Shown here piece after piece: positions 22,586 to 35,000 of a DNA stretch of 64,000 nucleotides; position 1 is the first letter of the stretch; each line of letters starts with the position of its first letter. The notes beneath the pieces were generated by a model. That model ran no database searches and was not told where the DNA came from. It was given only the letters and a program-made list of their open reading frames with translations. The translations under genes were made by a program, and so were the position numbers. The stretch lies in the NCBI GenBank assembly GCA_963989385.1, contig OZ022501.1, positions 82,072,979 through 82,136,978 on the forward strand. Direction: 5' to 3'. The stretch comes from Ctena decussata. Lineage: Eukaryota; Mollusca; Bivalvia; Lucinida; Lucinidae.

Positions 22586-22658
22586 ACAGGCACAGAACGT
22601 TGAATGACGTTGAATCATTGTTGATTCAATGTTCATTCAGCGTTGTGTGCCCAGTGGG
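22586..22658. mobile_element. MITE with CAGTGGGCACAC ends, copy 2
   Basis: Compact palindrome of GAACGTTGAATGACGTTGAA and its complement, ending GTGTGCCCAGTGGG. It is related to 9489-9590. Confidence 0.65.
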
Positions 22659-22975
22659 TGACTTCATATTTTGAGCAAGGCGATTGCTTCCATGATTGGA
22701 GCTGTGTCGTGAAGCAAGAGGTGTTACAGCAAACGCAGAATGTAAAGCTACTGGTCAGCATGTGTATCAGCGACGTCTGATCACAGCATAGTCTTCGCAT
22801 TCACCATATAAAGTTCATCCAGGGAAATAAATTGTTCATGCAGGATAGAAACCTCCTAACGCACGTTTCGTTAAAGACATTTATAAATATATAGAATAAG
22901 AAATAAAATAGATCTATTTAACCATCACTATCTACCTCTTGTATGCACTGATCAGTGTATCATTATTTTCATTAG

Positions 22976-23080
22976 ACGGAGTTCCTTGATGAACTTGACG
23001 AAGCTGGAGATCGTCTGGTCGTGGTCGAATTTACTGCAGTCTGGTGTCCCAAACATGATGATGTCACCTCAGAAATACAG
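22976..23080 (+). CDS. Thioredoxin-like exon with active site
   Basis: Acceptor TTTTCATTAG ends at 22975 and donor GTTTGT begins at 23081. It has exactly 35 codons, as in the equivalent vertebrate exon. TGG TGT CCC AAA CAT lies near 23041-23057, giving W-C-P-K-H. The buried aspartate of thioredoxin (VVVDF) is glutamate here (VVVEF). Confidence 0.88.
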
Positions 23081-26000
23081 GTTTGTTACGTTATACTTTA
23101 AAGGATAAACTACTGTTATTAGTAAGTACATCGCAGCATAGGGTGCCATATTTCCAGAGGTTCATAATATACTCAGAGGCAATAAAAAGTATAGTTTTGG
23201 ATTTTGAATACTGGGCCTCGTGTAAATGGCTGTGTGGACATATTAATAGTGTCATTTTGGCAAACGTCTAGCCGTGTAAAACACAAACACAAATTCTTTT
23301 GCAGTCATTAATAATGAAGTTCTGACCCTTAATTCAAAATCAGTAGTTCCAACCAAAACTCGCTATGCACATGGCAGATGGCATTTTGCACTTCATGAAT
23401 ATCTAGCGCTAATGTCTGTGAGTAAAACCACATCGTCATTTAATCGGAAACTCCCAACAAACGTCTTTAACCATAGTTAGAAATGCTACATGTATCAAAT
23501 TATCTCCCTTTGAATTAAGATCATAGGGAATCAAATGCTTCTCTATCTTACCTGGTGTAAGAAGTTTTCACTTGAAAATTTCGGAAAATTGTTGTTTGGC
23601 TTCTTGCCTTTGTGCACACTTGAAATGAACTTCTCAGACTTGTTTATTTGAAAGAAAATTACAAATAAACTTCCCATTAGAACTCAATGCATATTCAATG
23701 CATGTTACCAGAGTAAGCAAAAACACATCATTTTTTGGTACAAAAATTTGATACTTTACCCCGTTTTTTATATGAGAGTGCGACATATCCTTACAAACCT
23801 TTCATCCCTTTTTTAATGTTATGCATAAAATGCATTAAATCAATCACTATTGTCCAAAGTGTATGTTTCAAGGGGAGCTACTCCAGTGGCAGTGTTGACT
23901 CAGACCACTGGTTAGTTTAAAACCATGTCATTTCCTTAACCTTTGACCGATTATACTGAAAATTGTCGCAATTTATGCGAAAATAATTGTATTTATCGAC
24001 AGTGCCAAGCTAGTATGCAGATATGTTGACATCCGTAGAAAAATCGAGACTGCGTTACATGTATACTTTCTTTTGCCTCTGAGTATATATACACCTGGAA
24101 AAAAGTTAAGCACCCCCAGTAAAATTCATTTTTTCCATCGAACGTCATAGAAAGGCTACCCAGATGCTGAAATTGATTTTTAATGTTATTCAAAAATCGG
24201 TACATCTAACATGTCCCGAATGAATTTAGAGCCATCATTTGTCAATAATAATTGGGGGTGCTTAACTTTTTTCCAGGTGTATATCTATTCTCCAAAACAT
24301 TGCTGCAAAGAAAACACAACTATTCTGAAATCTATATTATTTTATTTCTTCCTTCGCTTATAATCTTGTAAAATAAACAAATGAATAAATAAATAATCAA
24401 ATAAAAAATAAATAAATTTCTCCATTCGATATTGAGACATAGACGAGACATAATCCTGTTATATGTCTACTTTCAGATGCTTATGTTAAACCCGGAATTG
24501 GCTGAAGTGATATTCCTGCAAGTAGACGTCGATGAAAACGGAGTAAGAGGCTATTATTTATATAATCTACTCAAACAAAAGCTGATCATCCTTTCCATTA
24601 ATATTTGATGCTGTCGTACATACAGCCTCTTTTTAGTTCGAATTTGATGAGGTTTAGAGGTCACGGATCACACAGGCTAACTTTTCAGTCGATTTTCCGA
24701 AACAATGCTTAAAACATATCGGATCGTGCTTCCTTCACCATATGAACTCGTTCCGAATATTTCATGATATAAATTCAATCACATATAAATATTGCACGTT
24801 ACTCCAATGCAAAGTGAATGGGGATCTTTTCAGCTATATAATAAATACTTTGTATGGCCCATGGTGCTTTTTAGCTCACCTGAGCCGAAGGCTCAGAGGT
24901 GAGCTTATAGGATGGGAGTCGAGCCGTCGTGCGTGGGTGCGTCAACAATTTCAAACATAAATATCTCAGAGACCAGTGAGCCGATCGCAATCAAATTTTA
25001 TCTAAAGCATCATTTGTGTGGGGGAAAGGCTGCTTTAGGTTTTAGTGCCGATCAGCTTAGAACTCTGGTTTCCATGGCAACAGATAGCCCCCATAGGGTT
25101 ATAATAGGGAAAATGGCGTCATCACGTTTTCTCGACTGTTTTTTATTAGATCCTTATCATACTTGCAGGTAATAATGACATACAAAAGAGCTTGGATGAG
25201 TTCGAAATTTGGCCGGATTCGAGCACAGACTACGGAGTTAGCTGCCCTTGAGCGTTTGAAAAAAATCCCATAGGGTTATAATAGGGAAAATGGCGTCATC
25301 ACGTTTTCTCAACTGTTTTGCTTAGATCCTTATCATACTTGCAGGTAATGATGACATACATAAGAGCTTGGATGAGTTCGACATTTGGCCGGATTCGAGC
25401 ACAGACTACGGAGATAGCTGCCCTTGAGCGTTTGAAAAAAAATCCCATAGTGTTATAATGTAGAAAACAACGTCATCACATATTTTTAGAAAAACTTTGT
25501 CATCGCTCTATTGCCTACATTTCTCAACCGATTTTAAAATAACTTCACACAAATGTAGGGCATGACAATATCTCGAGCAAGTTTGAATTTCAGGATGCTG
25601 CGCCCAAGGTCAAGGTCACTGTGGCTATTTTTAGAAAAACTTTGTCAGCGCTCTAGCACCTACATTTCACAGCAGATTTTAAAAAAAAATTACCTTCACA
25701 CAAATGTCGGGCATGACAATATCTCGAGCAAGTTTGACTTTCAGGATGCTGCGCCCAAGGTCAAGGTCACTGTGGCTATTTTTAGAAAAACTTTGTCAGC
25801 GCTCTAGCACCTACATTTCTCAGCAGATTTAAAATAACTTCACACAAATGTAGGGCATGACAATATCTCAAGCAAGTTTGACTTTCAGGGTGCTGCACCT
25901 AAGGTCAAGGTCACTGTGGCTATTTTTAGAAAAACTTTGTCATCGCTGTAGCGCCTACATTTCTCAAGGGATTTTAAAATAAATTCACACAAATGTAGGG

Positions 26001-29000
26001 CATGACAATATCTCGAATAAGTTCGACTTTCAGGGTGCTGTGCCCAAGGTCAAGGTCACTGTGGCTATTTTTATAAAAACTTTGTCATCGCCCTAGCACC
26101 TTCATGTCTCCATGGATTTTGAAATAACTTGATACAAATGTAGGGTATGACAATATCTCAAGCAAGTTCGACTTTCAGGATGCTGTGCCTAAGGTCACTG
26201 TGGCTATTTTTAGAAAAACTTTGTCATCGCTCTAGCACCTACATTTCTCAACGGATTTTTAAATAAATTCACACAACTGTAGGGCATGACAATATCTCCA
26301 GCAAGTTTGACTTTCAGGGTGCTGCAATCAAGGTTTTTGATTAGATCCTTATCATACTTGCAGGTAATGATGACATACATAAGAGCGTGGATGAGTTCGA
26401 AATTTGGCTGGATTCGAGCACAGACTACGGAGTTAGCTGCCCTTGAGCATTTGAAAAAAATCCCATAGTCTTATAATGGAGAGAACAACGTCATCACATT
26501 TTTATTTTTCATCGGATCCTCTTCATATTTGCAGGTAATGAGGATATGCATAAAAGCTTGGATTAGTTAGCATTTCGGCTAGATCCCACCACTGACTATG
26601 GAGTGCCTGCCCTGAGCATCCAAAAAATCAATGTCGTTACTTTTTCTTGGTTTCTACTAATCCGATCCTTTTCAAACTTGCAGGTAATGAGGAAATGCAT
26701 AATATCTTAAACAAGTTTAAATTTTGGCCAGATCAGGCTAACCACTACGAAGTTAGCTGCCCTTGACAGCTCTGTCTATTGTGCTCTTGATCGGATACTT
26801 TTTAAACTTGCATATATTAAATGAGGGCATACATAATGTTTTGGATGAGTTTAATTTTCAGCCTGATTGGACCACTGACTCTGGAGTTAGCTGCCCTTGA
26901 GCATCTTAAATATCCCTATAGGTTTACAATGTCTCTGAGGTGAGCAATTGTTGCCCTTTGGGCTACTTGTTTAACTATTTGTAACTGTCTTAATACTATT
27001 ACGTCATCACCGTTGGTCTGCAATGATCAGTGCAGTCAACGCTGTCGTGCCAAACCTATTAGTGAGACGGCGTTGACATACTGAGGCCATGGTGCCTCGT
27101 TGTTAATTTGGGTTGCTTTATCGACGTCTTTCGGGTTTTTTATAAACCGCGCACATCGTCTGAGATAACCGCCATAAACTCATGAAATGGTCCCACGACT
27201 TCTCTTCTGGAAACTCAAGTTTTCATCTGGCCTAAATTCTGCATCTGGTTGCGGTATTGAGGCTGGGTAGGCTAAATAAATTCCCATGCCGACTTCAAGC
27301 TTTTAAATTCAAGTTGGTATTGTTATAGGAATATTTCTTCAGAAAACTGTATACATAAAGTGATTCTTAAGTATCTAAACTGTACTGAGAATATGGCTGC
27401 TGATCTGTTCACTCATGACAGTGTTGAATATTTAACGACACAATGCTTGAAACTTATCAAATTTAAAGATTACGCAGTTTATTCGTATCATTTACTTAAA
27501 TGACGCCAGTAAAAGAGCTTTACGTCAATGAAATGCATAAGGCGATACCGGCGTTATCTTATGCAACACTCTTTTCGACCATTTCTCACTGTCTCAATAT
27601 TGTGACGTCATCCACGTTGATTTGCAAATATCATTGCGGATGATGCTGTCGCACAAATCCTATTACGGAGTCGAAGTTAGTTAACGTCATGACCTCTGGT
27701 TTTTAATCTCGGTTAGGTGCTTTTCTGACGGTCTTTTGAGCTTCCTGTAAACAGTGCACGTCGTCTGAGATTTTAAATTGCCGTAATTAACACATAAAAT
27801 TGCCACGCGATGTCACTTTTTGAAATTCAGCATCTATCTGGCCCAAAACTCTGCGCCTGTTTACGATATTTGGGCGCGGTAGGCTAAATAAAGCCACAGA
27901 CCGAGTTCAAACTTTTAAAATTCAATTTGATATTGTAAGAGAAATGTTTCATCAGAAAACTATATACATGAAGCTATTGATCCTTATGTAGACGGTACCA
28001 AGAACACGAGGAGCAGTGCTTGTCCCTGACCGATTCGGTTGAACGATTTCAGATCCGGTATATTGATATAATCAGGTATAAGAGAATATATGATGTAAAA
28101 TTTTGGTGGACGAAGCTGCATTCATTTTTGAGATATTCAAAATTAATGGGTGGAAGTTTTAAATCCCTCCAGTATATATATAAAATATGTGTGTTTTGAA
28201 GTTTTGGTGGACGTAGTTACATTTACTTTTACGATATTCAGAATTAATGAGTAGAAATTTTAAATCCTATTACTATACATAGTTCCTGAGAAATCAGTGG
28301 TTGTTGGCAAAGACGCTAATCAGTCTTGCACACATTTTAGCAGTTTGGCTCTTCTTTTTTCAACAAATTAGACTGCCGCGTGCGTTTTTTCCGAAGGCAA
28401 CCTTTATATATTTTATTATTCGTTTTCCTGTTTAAATAGGATACGCCAGCAAAGTATGGAGTGGACTTTTTACCAACTGTTCAGTTCTACAAGTTTGGAG
28501 AAAAGGTAATTACAACTGAATTACTGTAAAAATGACCTCTTGGCATAATCGAAGAGCGAAAATACCACTTTCAAAATTGAATGTAAGCAAATAAAATAAC
28601 AAAACAAAACAAAACAAAAAACCCGGCTCGATATGACTGAAAGTCTTGACGGGGCCGTCAAACCACAAGTTTAAGCAATAGAAAAAAACCCCATAGATGT
28701 TTTATTAATTTGACGAAAACAACACTACTCATGGCGATTTATATAACGTATGCAAATGTAAAGCCAAGGTCTGACGGATGTGACTGCAAACCTAGAGGAT
28801 GGGATGCGAGGGCTGATAGAAGTTTTTCGCTTTTCGTAAACGCACTGAGGTACCTTTTCCCGTGATTTGGTGGTTCATATTATTTTTAGCAGATGTCAAT
28901 GCAATTTTATGTGTCATTTCTGCGAAATTTATAGTTAAAGTGCATTTAAATCGTCCCACTTATTGGTCGCAATATCAATCGATCACAAGACCCGCTTCTT

Positions 29001-32000
29001 GAGAAAACCTCGTTTTGGGGCATATGAAGACTGCTCATGTGCAAGCCTGTCTACATGTCAGCAGTCTAATAAATTCTGCAATGTGAAATAATCGTCATCG
29101 CAAACTGCTCTAGTTCTGTCTCGACTACGCGCATGCGTAGCCTGGCCAATACATGCGCAGTTCGCTTGCCCGATTATTTTTTTTTCACACAAAAAATATT
29201 TATAAAATCCGGAATGAATCAGACCAGAGGAAGCTGATAGTTGGCCCTGGCGCCAGTATTCTTCACAAATTTTTAAAATGCTTCCGTTTCCCTTTCTATT
29301 ATTTACATATGAGCTCATGCCGTTTTGACGGCGGCTTGTTCGTCCTTGAGTAGAAAAGAGAATTTGATCTCAATTTGTATTGCTGGGTGTTTACTCATTC
29401 CAGTTACGTACTTTACGGGGGACTTTAGAATTAGTCCAAATCCCTGCACTTTACATGAATTTACCAAGGCGCTGTAAGATATAGTGAGGGGATTTTGTAT
29501 TTTCAATGTCTCTCATGACCAGGCCCAGTCAAACCAAATCTAATATTTACAAACGTTGGGTGTGTTCTTCACTTACACATGACCTCCACCCCACTTTCTC
29601 AGGAGCCCTGGTATCTCGGTAGGGTAAGTTCTGGCCTGCTGATCAAGCGATTCCGGGTTTGTTCTCCACTTTTCAAATGTGAACGGGGTTCCATTACTCA
29701 CAGGCTTTCATTATATCCCTCCCATCGTCCTGATATGTCTGAAATCCGTTGAAAAGGACGTAAGTCATCCATCCATCCCACTTCCTCAGAATTAGTTTGA
29801 ACAATTGTTTGAATAAAACTGTATTCAAGTCCAAGGGACAAACTTAAAAAAAGGCCCGAAAATAAATTCTTTTGCAACCCACATGGTAGAAAATGTCATT
29901 TTTAATGGTATAGACTATTTGACTTCGATTTCTGGTGGATAGAAAGTGTTGCTGATTTTTTTAAAAGTACACAGGTTTTCTTACCGTCGTTTACGCTATT
30001 TATCGACAATTAGTTTATGGGAGATGTTCACTTTGTGATTCAAGCATCAATGCTGATATTCAGCTTCCTTAGGATATATGTTTAGCAAAACAGCGTTGGC
30101 AACCTAAAACAGTACATTTTTTTGCTCAAGATGGCGTAAATAAAGAGAAATTTATACGTTACTTTCGTATTCTTGCGTTTCATATACATATCATAAGGTG
30201 AAGGTAAAAGTTTCCCATAGCCTTATTAGCCGTAGGGGCAGTGGGGGTCAGAGGCCAACTGTGTCTTGGGCACAGCATATGAAAGGCGGAGCCCATCCCA
30301 CTCCTTTCGCTGCCTTATCCTTCCCCGATTCGAAGCAGGTACCCATTTACTGTTGGGTTAACAGAGAGAGTTTTCCAGTCGTCGGATGGCGAAAACCGGG
30401 CGCGATCTCACGACCTACCGGCGACTTTCTGCACCATAACTGATCGCCTTTAACCACTTGACCACGGCGCCAACATATCATATACAATCTTGAATAACAA
30501 ACATAAAATTTACCAGTTTCATCTTAATAACTTCGAAAATTATATATATTTTAGCATAGCCTTCATTATGGAATTAGCATCCTCAGTTTGTATAATCTAC
30601 ACTACTGAATTGTTGTCAGTCGGCATCTGAAGTCTGATGCTATTTTTGTACTCATAAGAATTACTTGAAATGATTTTTGCACTTGATTTAATAGCATGAG
30701 CACTAAAGCATATAAATTCGAAGGCAGATTATTCAAGTGATTAAGTTTACGTTACCAAAATAGTATGTTAGCCAGACTTTAATGCTTCAAGATTCCCTTC
30801 ATAGTCTTAAAATAGTAGTATGTGTTCGTCGCAGGGCAGTTAATACTTGCATTTTTATGCTCCCCGAAGGGTGAGCATATAGTTGCCGCTTTGTCCGTCC
30901 GTCTGTCCGTCCGTCCGTCCGACCGTCCGTCACACTTTTGTCCGGAGCATATCTCTGAAAGTATAAGGGGGAACTAAATGAAACTTCACACATAGATAGA
31001 GAACAACGAGGGGAAGGGCAGTGCACAAGAACCCTAACCCTGTCACAAGTATTTACGAAGTTAGCTCCCTTTCCAGTTTTTTGCATATTTTGCTTGTCCG
31101 GAGCATATCTCTGAAAGTATAAGGGGGAACTAAATGAAACTTCACACATTGATAGAGGACAATGAGAGAAAGTGCAGTGCACAACAACTGTAACCCTGTC
31201 ACAAGTATTTATGAAGTTAGCTCCCTTCCCAGTTTTTTGCCGTCCGTCCGTCCGTCACACTTTTGTCTGGAGCATATCTCTGAAAGTATTAGGGGGAACT
31301 AAATGAAACTTCACACATAGATAGAGGATAACGAGGGAAAGTGCAGTGCGCAAGAACCTTAACCCTGTCAAAAGTATTTACGAAGTTAGCTCCCTTTCCA
31401 GTTTTTTCAATATTTTGCTTTTACGGAGCATATCTCTGAAAGTATAAGGGGGGACTAAATGAAACTTGCCGGGCCGGGTAGCGCAATCGGTAGGGCACCT
31501 GACTCGTATGTCAGAGGTCCTGGGTTCGAATCCCGGTCTGGCCACATACTTTCGTTTCTCCTTCCGCTGATTCAAGAAGGGTAGTTGTCAGTTACTGGCG
31601 AAAGTATGTGCACTTAGTACTGGTTAACCGCTTAGGAGGTCTAAGCCTGCCCAGGAATAGTGTGGTTAGGTTAACTGACCGTCCTGACATGACCTTAGTT
31701 GTTTACCGTGGACGTTAAGCATCAAATCAACCAACCAACCAACTAAATGAAACTTCACACATTGATAGAGGACAATGAGGGGAAGGGCAGTGCACAAGAA
31801 CCTTAACCATGTCACAAGTATTTACGAAGTTAGCTCCCTTTCCAGTTTTTTTTTGCATATTTTGCTTGTCCGGAGCATATATCTGAAAGTGTTAGGGGGA
31901 ACTAAATGAAACTTCACACATTGATAGAGGACAATGAGAGGAAGTGCAGTGCACAAGAACCGTAACCCTGTCACAAGTATTAACAAAGTTAGCTCCCTTT

Positions 32001-35000
32001 CCAGTTTTTTCAATATTTTGTTTGTCTGGAGCATATCTCCGAAAGTATAAGGAGGAACTAAATGAAACTTCACACATTGATAGAGGACAATTAGAGGAAG
32101 TGCAGTGCATAAGAACCGTAACCCTGTTACAAGTATTTACCTAGTTAGCTCCCTTTCCAGTTTTTTCAATATTAAGCTTGTCCCGTGCATATCTCCAAAA
32201 GTATTAAAGGGAACTTAATGAAACTTCATACATTGAAAGAGGGCAATAAGAGAAAGTGCAGAGCACAAGACCCATAACCCTATCTTAAGTTTTTACAAAG
32301 TTAGCTCCCTTCCTATTTAGTATTTTGCATGTCCAGAACATATCTCTGAAAGTATAAAAGGGAACTTAATGAAACTTCACACACTAATAGAGGGCAATGA
32401 GTGAAAGTGCAGAACATGAGAACCATAACCCTGTCATAAATAATTACAGAGTTAGCTCCCTTCTTAATTTGTGCTTTATTTTGCTTGTATGAAGCATATC
32501 TTAGGAAGTATTGAAGGAAACCAAATGAAATTTTACACATTGATATTGGTGCAGAGCTTAAGAACTATAACATTACCTTTAGTAAATACGGAATTAGTGC
32601 CCTTCATAATTTTGTCAGTTATTTAGCTTGTCTGGAGTATATCTCTGTACATATTTAAGGGAACATGAATGAAACTTCTTATATTGATAATAGAGGGCAA
32701 TGACAAGAAGTGCAGAGCAGAAGAACCATAACTGTATCCCAAGTTATTTTGGAGTTACATCCCTTCTTATTTTTTCTCCATTGTATGCATGTCTAGAGCA
32801 GTGCTGTAAAACTATTGAAGAGAATTACTTTTTCCATTTTGAATTGCATTTAGTTTACACAGAAAATCACTCCTTCACCAGGATACCCACTGTCCTATTC
32901 CAAGCCTTCGGGGAGCATCCATCGGTTCCACCGATTTTCTTGTTTTAATAGGTTGGAAAATTTGTTTATAAATTATTAAATGATTTCAGACGAAAATTTG
33001 AATGAATTTCAGATGTAAAATATTTCTAAGCCTGCTGTGTATTACTTTTCTTGTGTTTACAGAGCTCTAGATAAGAGGGGTATTTGATGATAATTGAGGT
33101 ATAATTTTTTTTATTTCTCATTGAAACCATATGTTGTGACCCCTCATCTGAACCGTCTCATCGAGACGGTTCAGATGAGGGGTCACAACATATGTTTTTA
33201 GATAGAAATAACAAAAATTATCCTTAATTATCATCAAATACTCCTTCTTATCTAGTGCTCTGTGTTTACTTTATACCTGTGAATTAGAAACTGACATTTT
33301 TATGCCATATGGAATCAACTTAGGACAAATATTTTAACATAGGCCTTGGGGAGTAGTGGTCGGACGATGATGCTGGTTATAACTTCCAGTGCCGGGGCGT
33401 CCTACTTATTTTGATAAAAGTATGGCACAGGCCTACTGTGCTTGCAGTAGGTGCGGGCGGGGGTTGTTTGGATATTTTTTTCTCTCGTCTATCATTTCTT
33501 TTTTCTATCCCTCTCTCTGGGAGACGGCCCGATATAGACTGAAATACTTTCTAAAAGGGCCGTTAAACCCAAAACAACCAACCAACAAACATATGCCTTT
33601 ATGTATACCATATACATATACATTTAAGAGTCAGCCTTACAGTGCATCTGTAATTTATGTAAGTCAAATTAGGTGATATATCTGAAAAAGGTCCCATTGC
33701 TTAAAAACATGTCTTTAGGCGAAACTTCGAAGTATGGCCCAGGTTCCTTCTTGTGAATGTGTTCTCTGGTCTTGAAGGAACTCTTAAAGATTTTTATTCG
33801 GCTTCTCTGCAGGTGGTGTTGTGCTTTGTGGCGGCCATAATACGTCTCCCCGTACATCATCCACAGTGCAGACTATATTTTATTTATGTGCTTTAAGATC
33901 AGAGGATATATTCTGAGAAATCAGAAATTTTTGATTGGTTTAGGCTTTCATTCTAGACCATCGCTTTTTATTTTCATTTGGACCGTGATGTTGATACTAA
34001 TAAGTCTTTGAATGGACTGTCTTATTAAAATGAAGAAATTGCAGTATGCTTTTCTCTGGCTTGAAATCGTCGCCAGATAATAAGGGGGTCACTGATGAGG
34101 CTTGGATAGCCGAAACTTCGAAGTGTGGCCCATGTTCCTTCTTGTGAATGTGTTTTCTGCTCTTGAAGGAACTATTATAGATTTCTTAAGGCCCAATAAG
34201 AATAGCTTTGTTGATCCATATCTAACAAGTATCCACTCCATATGAGTTTGCGGAGAAATAAAACGAAATATCACAAATCTTCTGTCATTAATATTTTTCT
34301 TTTCCTCTAGAAATATTAAGCTCAACACTATCTGTAAACAGTTATTCTTAATGTTGTATGAGGCTCCAGTAATTCTCAAGAAGACATTGACTCGACAATT
34401 TTTTTATTAAGTTAACTTGGTATGATTTCTATACTTCTAAAGAATCGCCCACTTAAATCAAACTATGATATGTGTATTTGAAACTAACAAAATTTTCTTC
34501 GCGTTCTGAGTTATCATAAAATTCTTGCGCAGCATTTAACAATGAAAAAATAAAGGTTGACATCATTAGTAAGTTCGTCTAGGGAACATTTAATGCATGA
34601 AGGCTCAGACTATTATATTATTTAGAGTCGGTACCACAGACTCACTTTGTGGTTCATTCTGGTTATAATTGTTTGTCCGCTTTCTGTTTGTTTTTGACTT
34701 AATGGTTCAGTTTACTTAGGATAGCCTTGTGGCCATCTATTATACTGACATGATAAGATAAGATAAGATAAATTTTATTCAAAAGCAATAGGCCATATTG
34801 GCCCTTGTGCACTATCTGTTTACAATTGTAAACAGTTACAGCATAAACTAATTGACAGACAGCATAGTACAATTTTTACAAATATCATCTCCACAACAGA
34901 ATTATAACTATATCCTGCATAATATATTCAAAATAGGGTAATTTAACTGTAATAAGATGCATTATCTACCGTATATATTAATTATAAACGGAGGGAGAGC

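Noticed and set aside
22543..22604. Alternative first exon of the thioredoxin-like gene (ATGGTTATAGAC)
   Set aside because: The M-V start looks attractive, but the frame has no GT donor in phase 0 at a suitable length and meets a stop.
31468..31575. tRNA gene (A and B boxes present)
   Set aside because: It is the head of SINE-A. The anticodon stem is imperfect with a loop of wrong length, a SINE body and AACC tail follow, and target duplications flank it.
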